DNA from: Orthonyx spaldingii | Lineage: Eukaryota > Chordata > Aves > Passeriformes > Orthonychidae | Direction of reading: 5' to 3' | DNA length: 64,000 bases | Assembly: GCA_013397795.1 (NCBI GenBank) | Contig: VZTJ01005553.1 | Coordinates: forward strand, 2,264,594 to 2,328,593 | Position numbers and translations under genes: made by a program | The notes under the pieces: model-generated | Told to the model about the DNA's origin: nothing | What the model saw: only the letters and a program-made list of their open reading frames with translations | Databases searched by the model: none | Part shown: piece after piece, positions 1 through 11,719 of the stretch | How positions within the stretch are numbered: position 1 is the stretch's first letter | Layout of the letters: each line of letters opens with the position of its first letter

Positions 1-1218
1 AAAAAAAAATCCAACCACCAAAAACCACTCTTGCAGTTTTCAGGGAGATTTAGTCATTTTCTAGCTGACCCTGACACAAGTCACAGGCACCCTGCTGAAA
101 CACATTTATATGTACAAGCTTTACAGGCAAGAAGCTTTCTTGTGGAAATAGCATCTAGACAAAGTACTGAAAAAGATATTCCTTTACCAATGATCCAAAC
201 AGACGCGGGAGTGTTTTTTTTTCCTTGCTTGCCTGAAAAGACCTTGTCAACAAAATTGCATCAGAAGATGCAAATGACAAGTCCGGCAAGAATGTTATCT
301 GCCCTAAATGCTAAACCACAGCATGAACGTCGGTATGTGCTAATGTGCACAAACACAGCGGAGAGAGCAAGAGGCTGAATTTGAAAATAAAGCCAAAAAG
401 ACCTGTGCCACAAATTAACAACCCTCCAGCATCTCATATATGTAAATGTGAATATATATTTTTTATGTGTAAGGTCCACAAGATTCTGACTGATATGTCA
501 TTTTCTCCTCTGTTTGTCACCCCTTAAAAATTCTTTGGTGTTTGCCAATAACCTTCTGTACAGGGTTAATCTGTAAATCCCTTCTTGGTTTTTTCTTACT
601 GATACAATCTCTTTTCCTTAAATTATCCTGAATTCTTTATTTGCAAGTATTTTCTTTTATTTCTTCTTATAGAAGTGACAAGAGTGTGAAGTGAATAAAT
701 ATTGGGCTGATTGTTCCAAGAACCTTCAGATGTTTAAGGTTATTGTCCAGTCTCAGGTACCCAAGTCCGTAGGCCCTTAACACACTCATTGTATCATGGA
801 CTCATATGTATATTTTTTTAGATTTTCTTTTAATTTAAGGATATCTCAGGTACATTTAACCATAGAAAACAACAAATTGATTTCTAAAAACTAATACAGG
901 ACTATGTAACAATACTTTTATGTCTGTTGGTGTTTAAGTAGGATTTAAGTATACACAAAAATTAAAATTATTTTGTAATATATATAGTTTTACTATTACA
1001 AAGTCGAAACATAATCTACTTTTAAAATTTGCAAAGACAGACAAGTATGACTATCTGAAATACGGTTTCAAGTGATTAAATGTGTTTTTTACAAATGCTT
1101 TGTTGCAAAAAAACTTGATTCAGTTATTAAATTCCTCCTACGTAGCTGACCTAAAATTCCTCAAAACTTAGACATTGCTAAAATGCATAACAATAAACCC
1201 TGGCAGTAATTCTCAATT

Positions 1219-1234
1219 AAAAAAAAAAAAAAAA
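1219..1234. repeat. Poly-A run, 16 nt
   Basis: An uninterrupted run of 16 A. No retroelement sequence is recognisable beside it, so it is treated as simple sequence. Confidence 0.9.
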
Positions 1235-1919
1235 TTATGGCAATGCTCTAACAGTGGAGAAAGTATTTTGACAACACTGTAGTTCAGATTGCCGCACATG
1301 AAACCTACATCAGTTTTAGCTTTATTTTCATTCAAGGCATCCTTTTGACTGTAACATTCATGTTATAATAGTATATTTCATTCAAGGTGCTTGTCCCAGT
1401 TGTACTAAACTGATGTGATAATGCAAGGTTTATTCAGAATTTCACTGAACAGCCAAAATCATATACCATATAATCTCACATAACAAAAACCCAACTGCAA
1501 GAACTCACAGAGCTTAGCATAGAGTTAAGGTCATTTCATGTTTGAAAAAAGAAATATTAATGCCCTTCTGAATTGCAAGCATAGATATGGAAGCCAGCAC
1601 TTAAAAATCTGAGCTAAGGGAGTCTACAAGGTAATCACCGCTACATGTAAAGTAAATGTAAAGTTACATAAGACTGAATCCATCTTTTGCAGTCCTACTC
1701 AAGCGTAAGAAGTGAAGGTGTGTGAGCTGTCCAGAAAGCTGCTTTCCTCTAGTGCTCAAGGGAATTGCAACCCTGAGCACCTAAAAACTTGTCTACCAGA
1801 AGATAATTCAAGTCATTACTGCACCACTTCCAGTAGGACTACCTCGATTAAGGAAATATATATATTGCCATTAAGTGAAGCTGTAAATTGTATATATAAA
1901 ATTATACTTATTTCTATAC

Positions 1920-1936
1920 TATATATATATATATAT
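1920..1936. repeat. TA dinucleotide repeat
   Basis: Seventeen bases of alternating T and A, in a region already rich in tatata tracts (1858-1936). Confidence 0.9.
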
Positions 1937-3146
1937 GTGACAAAACAGTAACAAGGCCAAAGTCAGTTTTCATTTCTATCTTTGTAGACCTATATCAGCG
2001 GTGTCCATCACCTTAAAACCATCGGCCTTTTTGTCACACAGCAAGCTAACTAGTTCACCCCAGACTATCCCAATGCTATTCCAGCTTTCTCAAAAAGAAA
2101 AGAAGTGAAGCTTTAATAGATCTTTCAAAGATATTTGGAGAAATCTGGATAATTGCAAAAGTAACAAAAAAAACCCAACCAAACAAACCAAAATATATTT
2201 TAAAAAGCTACCCAAAATAAGATAGAATATATATAAAAATCAGGGCAAGGGCAAGCAATGGCTACAACAGTGTTGGGGAGTGGAAAGAATCACTACATTC
2301 TGTGACCAGACATAGTCTGTAGACCACCTACACACAAAACTTAGGGTAAAGTCAAGTGTACCAGAGCACTGAAATGTCTATCACAAACCTCCCTAGCCCT
2401 ATATTTTAAAAGGACGGATGACCTTTTAGCAACCTTAGTGCACCCCAACCAGAACAATGCAGGACTACAAAGGCATCCTTTTGACTGTAACATTCATGTT
2501 AAAACAGTATATGTGAAATAGCCTCTTATCAGAATGTGGAAAAACGGGGGTTTTTTCAAAATAATTTGAAACCACTGAACATAGCCTAGAAGTGTTGGGT
2601 AGGTTCAAGGTATTTCATACTTCAAAAAATATTAAAGAAAAAAATTCCTACAAGTAATTTATTTTACTGTCAATACTTTTTTTTTTAAAGATTGTCACTG
2701 CCTATGTGAGACAAAACTACTTGAATATGGGATGCATGTGTGCAACTAATTGCCAGACAACATGGTAAGATGGATTCAAAAGATAATGCAATTTCATCCG
2801 CTGTAACTGAACCATTGTATTAGAGAGGATGGCACGCACCTCTGGATGAACTTGGATTAACACATGGCTCACATCCACATGCCCAACTGTCATCCTAATT
2901 TGATAGTAACTGGTGCACAAAGCAAAAGTGAATAGTGTACCATATACGATGTGAACTGTGGTTGACCCAATACTGTTGTGGAAAAGTCTCACTAATTTTC
3001 TTTTTAAAATATTAAGTAGGCATGACAAAATGGAGCAAATAGATTTAGCTGATATTGTACCAGCACAAATAGCTGTAACTGGATTACAGCAATGTTGGAC
3101 ATACACCAAAAATAAATGCTGAGAATAGTTTGCTTCAGGCAAAAAT

Positions 3147-3186
3147 GTGCATATGGGAAAGAGAAAGTGCATATGGGAAACAAAAA
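3147..3186. repeat. 20-bp tandem duplication, two copies
   Basis: The 14-mer gtgcatatgggaaa occurs at 3147-3160 and again at 3167-3180, each followed by a short A-rich spacer, giving a 20-bp period. It is probably a replication-slippage duplication and lies inside otherwise unique sequence. Confidence 0.8.
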
Positions 3187-3666
3187 TTATTAATAGAGTT
3201 CTGAAAGGGAAGCTAGAATCATGGGCAGAGATGATTTAGATGTAGTAACAGATTTTTCCCTCCAACCAAGAATGTGATGTTATGCAACCATAAAAAAATA
3301 CAGAATAAGCGATGAATAAAATAAGAGCAATAAACATGGACCGGAGCAACTTATTAGAGATCCTAAATTTCTAGAAATACTTTTCTTGAAGGAAAAATAG
3401 TATGAACAATTACTAACACAATAGCAAAACTACTGAAATAAGTCAATGGCAATTTCTTTGCAAGTTTTTTGGTTGACTGATTACTGAAATGCAATCTTGT
3501 ACAGAAATAATATTCTCAATGGTGACACGGGCTACAAGGAACGGTTGTGATTAGTCCAAGATTAGGCCAGGAGCCAACTGATCGGGCATATCTCATTGTT
3601 ATCATAGTGTACCTAGGAAATCTTGGAAAAATAATTTGATTTCCATAACTAGTCATACGTAAAATG

Positions 3667-3710
3667 AAAAAAACAAACAAACAAAACCAACCAACCAAAC
3701 AAACAAAAAC
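3667..3710. repeat. AAAC/CCAA low-complexity tract
   Basis: An imperfect run of aaac and ccaa units of about 44 nt. Similar tracts recur at 48637-48694, 54551-54574 and 59908-59940. Confidence 0.85.
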
Positions 3711-4470
3711 TTCATTTAATGAAACCAGAAGATAAGGGGTGGAAAGACACAGATGAAATAAAATAACTCAGCTTCTATTTCAGGTCTTTCTACTCTTCTT
3801 CTAGGTATTCAAGGCAAGAAGCATGCAGGACTACAACACCAAAAATAAAACAGTAGAAGAAGAAAAATATAATAAAAGACAATTATTTTAAACATTCACC
3901 CTTAAGGAAATTTCATTGGAAATTGATCAATGATTTTCAAGAGTAATATTTTGCTTATTAAAAACAAACAAAAAAAGTATGATCCCCATATCCTTTAAAC
4001 AGCAGGATGGTTCTCAGTCTTAGAGGTTTTGCACAAGAATACCAGCACAGCACTGAGACACAGCTGCCTGCACAATGTATCTGTCTGCATGATCAAGGGC
4101 ATGTTCTTTTCATTTTTATCAGAGGCTAGAAAAGCTTAAGGAGCTACAAACACAAACATATCCATTTTCAGTGTTAGCTGCATGTCCTAGGGTTAACATA
4201 AGGACAATCATTTAGAAATCAAGATCCAATGAAAGAGAAAAATGACAAGGGTTTGGAAGGGAACTATATCAAGAGAAGAAAACAACCCTCAGCTGGGAAT
4301 ATTAAGTCACAGTCAATCATGTCAAAGCTGGTGGAGAACAGCGCAGCAGGTTTACCAGTTTCACATCCAAGTGAATCAAAGAATCGTAACATTTCAGTGG
4401 AGTGAAATACAAGAGCATTTCCATGCCAATACAGAAACTTCCCTTACTGGACCTGCTATTTTCAGGTGGT

Positions 4471-4660
4471 GTGCTGGATTCAGCTAGAATAGAGGTAATT
4501 TTCTTCACAGTGGCTGGTATGGGGCTGTGTTCTGAATTTGTGCTGAACATAGGGTTGATAATTCAGAGACATTTTTGTTATTGCTGAGCAGGGCTTACAC
4601 AGAGCAAAGGCCTTTTCTCCTGGTTCGTACTGTGACAATGGCAAGGGGGCTGGGGATTCA
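4471..4660 (+). mobile_element. Truncated solo LTR, 5' part (avian ERV)
   Basis: The segment is collinear with the 5' third of the LTR at 16341-16933. Both share the landmarks ctggattcagctaga/ctggttttggctcagctaga, taattttcttca, agctggta, ggctgtgtt, ttgttattgctgagcag and cacagagc...aggccttttct in the same order and strand. Similarity is lost after about 4660, so the promoter-distal part and the 'ccatgaca' terminus are missing. No internal retroviral sequence flanks it. Family assignment beyond 'bird LTR of the TG...ccatgaca type' is not attempted. Confidence 0.7.
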
Positions 4661-6280
4661 CCTATTTACAACAGGTGGTTTTTGATTTAGAAAAAGAAAT
4701 TCAACTACACTGGGTCTTCATTCAGTTAGCAACATAAGCAGAGAAGCATACCATAAATACCCAGCAGATATTCATAGAATAAATTAATCAGGAGTCTTAT
4801 TAGCCACATTGCATACAGATACATGCACAGGGTGAATTGTGTAAAAGAAGAGGACAATATAACCAAGCTAGAATTTGTATTCCAATGCTGGCTGTCCATT
4901 AGAAAATAAAAATGCCAAATAGCTGGCTCAGACAGCCTTTTGTAGGTGTAGTGCCTGTTACGATATCCTCTTTCTAACTGATTACTTCTCATTAAATTTA
5001 TTTTGAAAGAACTTAAATTTATGAGCAGACAATGAGAAATTGTTTCTTTCCTATGAAGCTATTTGTGTTATGTTCTTAACATATCTTTGAAGAGTTTGAC
5101 ACAGTTCTGTCACTGTCATATTATGGGCCAGTTATAAGCTTCCACTGCAGATGAATGGAAAGCAGAAAGATGTGATCGCACATCACAGCCAAAAAAAGAC
5201 AAGGTTTAGAGCATACATTACCAAGAATTCAAGTTATTGACCTCTCTCTTCAGCCTTTGGAAAGCAAAGACTTGTTTTAACAGACTCACATGAACAAAAA
5301 GCAAAACCATTTGATGGAACATAACTGATTCAATATTAAAAGAAAAACAAAAATTTGTCTTGTTTCTCTACAGTCCATACATGGCTATCCTTGAGATGTC
5401 ATTTCAGTTGAAAACAATATCTAAAAATATTTCCCAAGCAGAAATATCCTAGCATGTTTTTACAAAGCAATTACATACAGGTCAATGTGCTGTGTATTTA
5501 AATGGCAAGGACAGTCCCTGAAGCAAGAAGGGGTGATATAGAAGCAAGACGAATCCCTGATGGCTCTATAATGAAAAGAGCTTTACCCATATACACAGTT
5601 GTTTTAAACTGTCTTCATTACTAGGAAGACTAAAACCAATCTATTTGCATTATTTGGAGCATCTATAACATAACATTTTATCTACACCAAGTGACCTCGA
5701 AGGCTGGACCCATTGCTCTTTGCTTTGATACAGAAGTTTTTGAGCTAAATGCAGGATGGACAGGGTAGAATTCTAGAGCCTGTGTCGTGCAGTAGGTCAA
5801 ACCAGCCATAATTCTCAGGCTAGCACTGCACAAATAAACGAAAGCAAGCTAATGGCTAAGATGAAAAGTAGTTTCTCTGTGTAAATTATGTAAACACAGC
5901 CTGCTATTCATAGCTACTTAGTTTTAGGAAGAGAAGACCTAATTGTAAGGATGAGTTGGTTTTTTTTACATAAAAATCAAGGAAAGAAACCCTTGGTTAC
6001 AAAACACATGAATTCTCCTAAAACCACCCACTGTGTTAGGAAAATAATCTGTTATATATAACAGGACCACGAGGAAAACACATTAGCTTCGAAAGGAAAA
6101 TGTTATTATTTATTGTCAAGTGGCAAATTACATTCAGGTAATTCAAACAAATCTGGCCTCTTTCTCCTTTTGGTAGAAATCTCAGATGCTTTACTGTTCT
6201 AATTTGGGATGGCAAACATGATTGGAAGAAATAAGGCCAGAAGAAATCAGCAACCTGAAACTGAAGTCTTGACAACTTAT
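4661..6280. other. Unique AT-rich non-coding sequence
   Basis: About 1.6 kb between an LTR fragment and a CR1 3' end. I see no gene, RNA gene or repeat other than short A/T runs. Confidence 0.6.
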
Positions 6281-7342
6281 AGAATCATAGAATTATCAAA
6301 TTATTTGAGTTGAAAGGGACCTTAAAAATCATCTAGTTTCAACTCCCTGACATAGGCAGGGACACCTGCCACTAGACTTTGTGCAAAGCTCCTTCCAACC
6401 TGGTTTTTAACACTCCCACCACAGAGCATCCACAAGCTCTCTGGGCAATCTGCCCCAGTTCCCCACAGCAAAGAATTTCTGCACAGTATTTAATCTAAAT
6501 CTGCCCTCCTTCATCTTAAGACCATTCCCCCTTTTTCTGTCACTACATACCCTTGTGGAAAGTCCCTTTCCATCCTTCTTGTACCCCTTTATGTCCTGGA
6601 AAGCTGCTATAAGATCTCCCTGAAGCCTTCTCTTTTCCAGTATGAATAGCACCAACTCTCACAGCCTGTATTCATAGCATAGAGATTCATCCCCTGACTA
6701 ACTTAGCAGCTGTCCTCTCCTATCGTTCCAACACGTCCATTCTTTCTTGTGTTGGGGACCCCACTCCAGGTGGGATCTAACTAGAGCACAGTAGAGAGGG
6801 AGAGAATCCCTTCCCTTGCCCTTCTGCCCCTGGTGCTTTGCATGCAGTCCAGCACATGGTTGGCTTTCTGAGAGTGCACATTGCTGGGACACGTTGAGCT
6901 TCTCATCTACCAACACCCCTGAATACTTGTCCCCAGGACTGCTCTCAGTCCCAATTCTCCCAGCCTGTATTGATACTTGGGATTGTCACAACCTATGTGC
7001 AGGACCTTTCACATGGCCTTGTTGAACTTCAGGAATTTACAGACTCTCAATCCTGCTAAGGCCCCTCCAGCAATCCTCCCCTCTATCATGATTATCACAC
7101 CACACAGCTTGGAGTCATCGACAAACTTGTTGAGGGTGCACTTGATCCCTCTGGCCATGTCACCAACAAAGATGGTGCCCAAGACTGACCCCTGAGGACA
7201 CCACTCATCACTGCTCTCCACTTGGACATTGAGCCATTGACTACAACTCTTTGAGTGTTACCTGCCAGTCAGTTTCTCATCCAGCGAGTGGTTCATCTGT
7301 CAAACCCACATCTCTCCAGTTTAGAGACGTTATAAGGATATA
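6281..7342 (-). mobile_element. CR1 LINE, 5'-truncated, ORF2 C-terminal half
   Basis: A minus-strand CR1 with its 3' end at the low coordinate, where atagaatcatagaatt is the reverse complement of the CR1 3' octamer tail. Read on the minus strand it encodes decayed ORF2. The reverse transcriptase block PQGSVLG lies near 7190-7170 and FVDDSKL (the aspartate pair of the YADD-type active site, here VDD) near 7120. Further down come the CPL-rich linker, EKRRLQGDLI, RGNGLKMKEGRFRLN and the LPRELVDA motif near 6440. The upstream RT fingers, the endonuclease and ORF1 are absent because of the usual CR1 5' truncation near 7342. Frameshifts split it into several frames, so it is dead as a coding unit. 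Confidence 0.93.
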
Positions 7343-9354
7343 GGGTAGAAGACAAGGTTGATTTCATAGAGCTACGGTCTACATTCCTAAAGGAGGCGTA
7401 AGAGCAAATCAAAGAACAGTTGAGTAGTCATGTACTGAAAATGCATATTGCAAGGCTTTTGTTTTGCTTTGCATCATTTATTAAAACGAATTCCAATGTT
7501 TAGCTAAAAAAGTTGCTCTTTGGACAAATAGTTCTTGCTCTGAGAAACATTCGCCTGAGTTACTTTCAACTTCCATCTCCTTGTTTTCATCCATTTATTT
7601 CTATTCTCTAATTTTACTTCAAATCATTCTTTATCCCTCTCAGTAATCATTATTTTCAAATGAAAGGTTCACAGGGTTTGTTAGTCTGTTTATTCAGTCT
7701 ATTAACTAGTCTCTCATAGGTCAGCTCCCTCCCATAAGCATTCTGTTTCTTTCTTTCAACTTTATCCAGTCTAAAGAGGATTAGACCTTTGCAGGTTTGT
7801 GTAATAGCAAGCTGTTCGTGACAGGTTAGTGACCTGAACACTATGACAAAAACAAACAAACAAAATTAATAGCCCCTGGAATACTGATAATACAAGTTTA
7901 TGAAAACAGTTCACACAGCTGGGGACTCCTTGCAAGACCATTCTTAGCAAACTATATTAATTTCCTTGATGTCCTGGAGTATGTCAGGATTAATTTAAGG
8001 GAACCTTTGTGCAATTTTTAAATTTTTTTTACATCACTCGTTCCACCTTAACACTCAATCTCTGTATCATTCAGTTAACAGGATGGCTTTGACACCCCAC
8101 TATGCTATAGCATTTCTTACCCCCTTTTGATACACGTTAGACTTTGTGTCCAGTTTGCTTTCACTAACATTAGATTACATCATTGCTATGCAGATTACAG
8201 CAATACTCCATGGCTTCTCTTCTCTGTACTGTTTCTTAGAAATATGATGCACCAATATCCTCATTTATACAAAGGATTTCATTTTATATACATAAATCAT
8301 TTATATATACATGCTACTCGAATTCCATAAACAGAATAATATTAGTTGCCTCAAAGAAAGAAATGGAAAAAATACTGTAAGCAATTAATATAGTAAAAAA
8401 GAAATGTTCCTCTGATATGCATTGTTAATTCATGGAACTTGGTGTCTCTGTAGATAAAACAAAATTTAAATTGGCAGCCTTGTTGGAAGTTACGGTTATA
8501 ATTCTTCTATAATGTCTATATAAATATATCTCAGGAGATGAAAATAAATACGTAAATAAACATGGATTGGATGGTACCAGGAGAAATAAATAGTGCCATT
8601 GGCAGATACCTCTGGAAGAGTGGACAGCATTTTTCCTGACTTTTTGTCTCAGTACTACCAAACACAGTGCATGAGTCTTTATTAAAAATAAAAATTCACA
8701 CAAATGTGAAAGTATATTTTTAACTAGTTCATGATGACACGTTCATCTAGCGTTTCAATCAGACATAATTTTGTTCCCTTATGACTAATGACTGATTAGT
8801 GAATTGCTTTTATGCCAAAATAACTGTTTCTAAATACGTTCTTAAATAGATATAATGATTGCAAAAAATTACAACAGGAAAAAAAGAGCACATATCAACA
8901 ACTGTGTTCCAGATTACTTTCAGCTCATGAATGCAGTGACTTGTGAAGGCAATACAGAAAGTTTCAGAGGAAGAGTTCAATGAAAATTTATCATTAGGAA
9001 TAAATAAGGAACTATTACATATTTAGTGCTTCTCAGAAACTATTTTGGAGTAGTGAAACTGAGCATATAGTAAAAGCTATTCTCTAGAAAGAGAGCTACC
9101 GGAGTGCTACTGCAATTAAAATTGGAGCTGGACATGAAGGGTAACAAGAAAGCTTTCCATAGGTACACCAGCAACACAAGGAAGACAAAGAGAAATGTGG
9201 GGACATAGTGACAAAGATATGATGGAAAAGCCTTGTTTGTGAAGTGACTTTGCTTTCTCACTGTTTATAGGTGAGGTCTGCTCTCCAGCCTCCCTAGTCC
9301 CTACAATGACCAGTAGAGTCCAAGGCTAGAAGTGCTACCCACAACACAAGAATA
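7343..9354. other. Unique AT-rich non-coding sequence
   Basis: About 2 kb between two CR1 copies. It contains AT-rich tracts and a short aaac run (7850-7863). I recognise no exon, RNA gene or transposon. Confidence 0.6.
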
Positions 9355-10265
9355 TGGAGCTAGAGATCACTTAAGTAAATTGGATGCACAGAAGTCCATG
9401 AAACTGGATGGGAGGCATCCAAAAGCACTTAGGAAGCTTGCCAACATTGTAGTGAAACTTCTCTTATTGTTAAAAGGCTGTGGTGTTAGGAGGAGTCTTA
9501 ATAACTGAGAAATACAAATATTATATCCGTCTTCACGAAGGGCAAGAGGAGGATCTGGGGAACTAAAACACAGTCTTCTTAATTTCAGTCTGTGGGAAGG
9601 TTACAGAAGAAATTAAAACAAAAACCTCATAGTTCACAAACTGGAGGGAGTTGTTGATCTACTGATAGGCATCTCTGTCATTCACAGGAATCTTGACAGA
9701 TTGCAGAAGTACACTTGAAGAATCTTCATGAAGTTCAAGGAAGGAAATGTGAAGTCTGGCACCTTGGGAGAAATAATCCCATGTGACAGAACTGGTTGGG
9801 GACTGACTGGCTGGAAGCAGGATTGCAGAGAAGAAGCTGAGGGCCTGACGGAAAAGTTGAACAGGAATCAGCAGTGTAGTTAAAGTAAACCACATAGTGG
9901 TCTGCGTTAGGAGTATAGAAAGGACATCAAGGAAACTGACTCTTCACTTTGCTGAGTATTATGAAAACATCTCTGAAGTGCTGTGTCTGTTTTGAGCTAC
10001 CCAGAAAAAGAGAGATGAACAAACTGAAGTGAATCAAGTGAAGAGGGTCAGCAGGCTGGAGCATGTGATGTCATATGGGTCAGAGGAGGTGCTAAGAGGC
10101 AAATCCAGCTGACCATGTTCTTAAGTGGATGGTTACAGAGAAGCTAAACTTCAGAGCAAAAGGCAAGGACCAATTAACACAAGCTGCAGAAATGGAAATG
10201 TGATTAGATGTCAGAGAAAAAAAAATACCATGAATGTGATCAAGCACAAGAACAAGTTTCTCAGC
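9355..10265 (+). mobile_element. CR1 LINE, internal fragment with missing RT core and 3' end
   Basis: A plus-strand, very diverged CR1 copy. The opening block (gatcacttaagtaaattggatgcacagaagtccatg, from 9362) is the ORF2 linker before the reverse transcriptase. It continues through 'gatggga.gcatccaaaagcact' and 'aagggcaagaggaggatctggggaact' to 'cagtctgtgggaaggtta' near 9605 (the VPGKV motif). It then jumps to sequence normally just after the FADDTKL motif (acaaactggagggagttgt, 9639) and runs on through the C-terminal domain to about 10265. Roughly the central RT block, including the catalytic aspartates, is missing, and so is the 3' octamer tail. Boundaries rest on remembered CR1 order and may be off by tens of bases. 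Confidence 0.8.
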
Positions 10266-10966
10266 TTATTAAAACCACTAATGCTTATAGAAGTGCTGTA
10301 AATGCTTCCTTTGCTCAACAAACGTTCCCTAGTGTAGAACACATCTTTTAATGTTTGACTAGTCAGTCAGTCTTTGGTGTCTCTGCTTGAAACACCCAGG
10401 AAGAATAAACCACATGAGAAAATTATCTTATTGTAAATGAAGCTAATTGTTTGGTAGAAGGGAAATTATTTCTTATTTCCAAAACTAACCAGAATCAGCT
10501 CAGTCTTGTTTACCTGATTGTTTCCTGCCCACTATGTTTTTGAAAATACTAACTGCAGATCTTGGCAGGTGAAGGCCAGCTATTTCAGTCTGGAAAATTC
10601 ACGCCATGTATCTGCCAACAAACTGAAAGAATGTGAGAAAACTGAAGAAATTATTAAAAAATAATCCAAAATAAATCGGCCTCACATTCGTTATCCTAAG
10701 ACAGCCAACATGGCAAAAGAGAATGCTAAATTGCATTAAATACTAGCAGTCCATTCTCTTTCAGAAAAGAAATAATACATTTGGTGTCAACAACTATTGG
10801 CAGCTGTTAGTGGATTGTCATGGGATTAGGCGTTTGAAGTTTGTAGACAAAGTATTTGTTTGACAGAGTAGAAGGTTTAATTGCAAGTTTTCAAAATCCT
10901 TTATTCCTTGCAGAGTGGTTTGCAGGAGAATGCACCTATAACCAACAATTTAAAACTAACAGGAGT
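10266..10966. other. Unique non-coding sequence
   Basis: About 700 bp of AT-rich sequence with no recognisable feature. Diverged CR1 tail sequence could extend into its first bases. Confidence 0.5.
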
Positions 10967-11719
10967 GTTGGGGCCCTGAGGGCACTGTGAGGCTGATTGT
11001 CCCTGTCCACCTCCCCTATGTGCTCCTGTCACCCGTGGACCCCATTTCAGCCCACTCTGGGGCCACCAGTCCCAGCTCCAGGACTGCCCTGTAGTATGTG
11101 GTCTCCAGCTCCACTACAGCTATGCTCTGCCCAGTCACAGTCGTGGTTCACAAATTTAAGGCATCAGGGAATCAAATGCACAAACACAGTTCCTGGAGGA
11201 TCGCTGTTAAGGAAACTTCTCTGTCTGACCATACAAGAGTGACTCAGACAGTCACACTAGTTCCAGCTGAGCTGAAACCTTTGCAGCAACACACCCCTAC
11301 ACTCACACAGCCACACCAGGTTTCCTTACCTGTCCCCTGGTTTCCCATAGCAGTGTTTCAGGTATCCAGATCCTTAAAACAATTTAATCTTGGTGCAACA
11401 AACAACAAAATACCAGCCTGAGCTGGTGCTTCTGAGGAAGGACCCTGAAAAAGTAGCCGCTAGGCTTTTACCTCCTCATGGTCTAAGGGCTCCTGCTGTG
11501 TCTAGTCACCTGGATGGGCCACAGGTGCCCTTTGTTATGCAAAGGCTCAGCTGTTCACACATCTTGGCTCAGGCTCCTGCCCTCAGAGCTCAACCTGCAG
11601 CTCCATCAGAAGCTCTAGAGCTCCCTGCACTGAATGTGTTCCTCAACACTGCTCCTGTGTGTTCTCTGGTATTTGAGGACACACATGCCTACTTGTGAGT
11701 TACAAACTTTGTGTAACAA
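10967..11719. other. GC-richer block, possible old LTR or unknown repeat
   Basis: The segment stands out by higher GC in an AT-rich neighbourhood. It begins TGTTGGGGCCCTGAGG and ends GTGTAACA, a weak TG...CA pair as in LTRs. I find no matching target-site duplication (flanks acaggag and agttgaa), no clear TATA box or AATAAA in LTR order, and no retroviral internal sequence. Three overlapping plus-strand open frames (10997-11242, 11098-11421, 11390-11698; 81-107 codons) are proline-, serine- and leucine-rich and match no family I know. They are explained by the low stop density of GC-rich sequence. An LTR or an unclassified avian repeat is the favoured reading, without proof. Confidence 0.3.

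Larger units (their letters stand above)
10..4470. other. Unique AT-rich non-coding sequence
   Basis: About 4.4 kb after a run of nine A at the window edge, with no recognisable gene or CR1 piece. It contains a 16-nt poly-A (1219-1234), a TA repeat (1920-1936), an AAAC/CCAA low-complexity tract (3667-3710), a perfect 32-bp direct repeat at 1334 and 2470, and a 20-bp tandem repeat at 3147-3186. The longest open frame (minus strand, 2717-3172, 151 codons) resembles nothing I recognise and has no supporting context. Most likely intergenic or intronic. Confidence 0.6.

Noticed and set aside
2717..3172. 151-codon minus-strand open frame, the longest outside repeats and gap flanks apart from those in the last kilobase and the CR1 3' half
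   Set aside because: No recognised domain, no splice or promoter context, overlaps a 20-bp tandem repeat, and its composition fits chance in AT-rich DNA.
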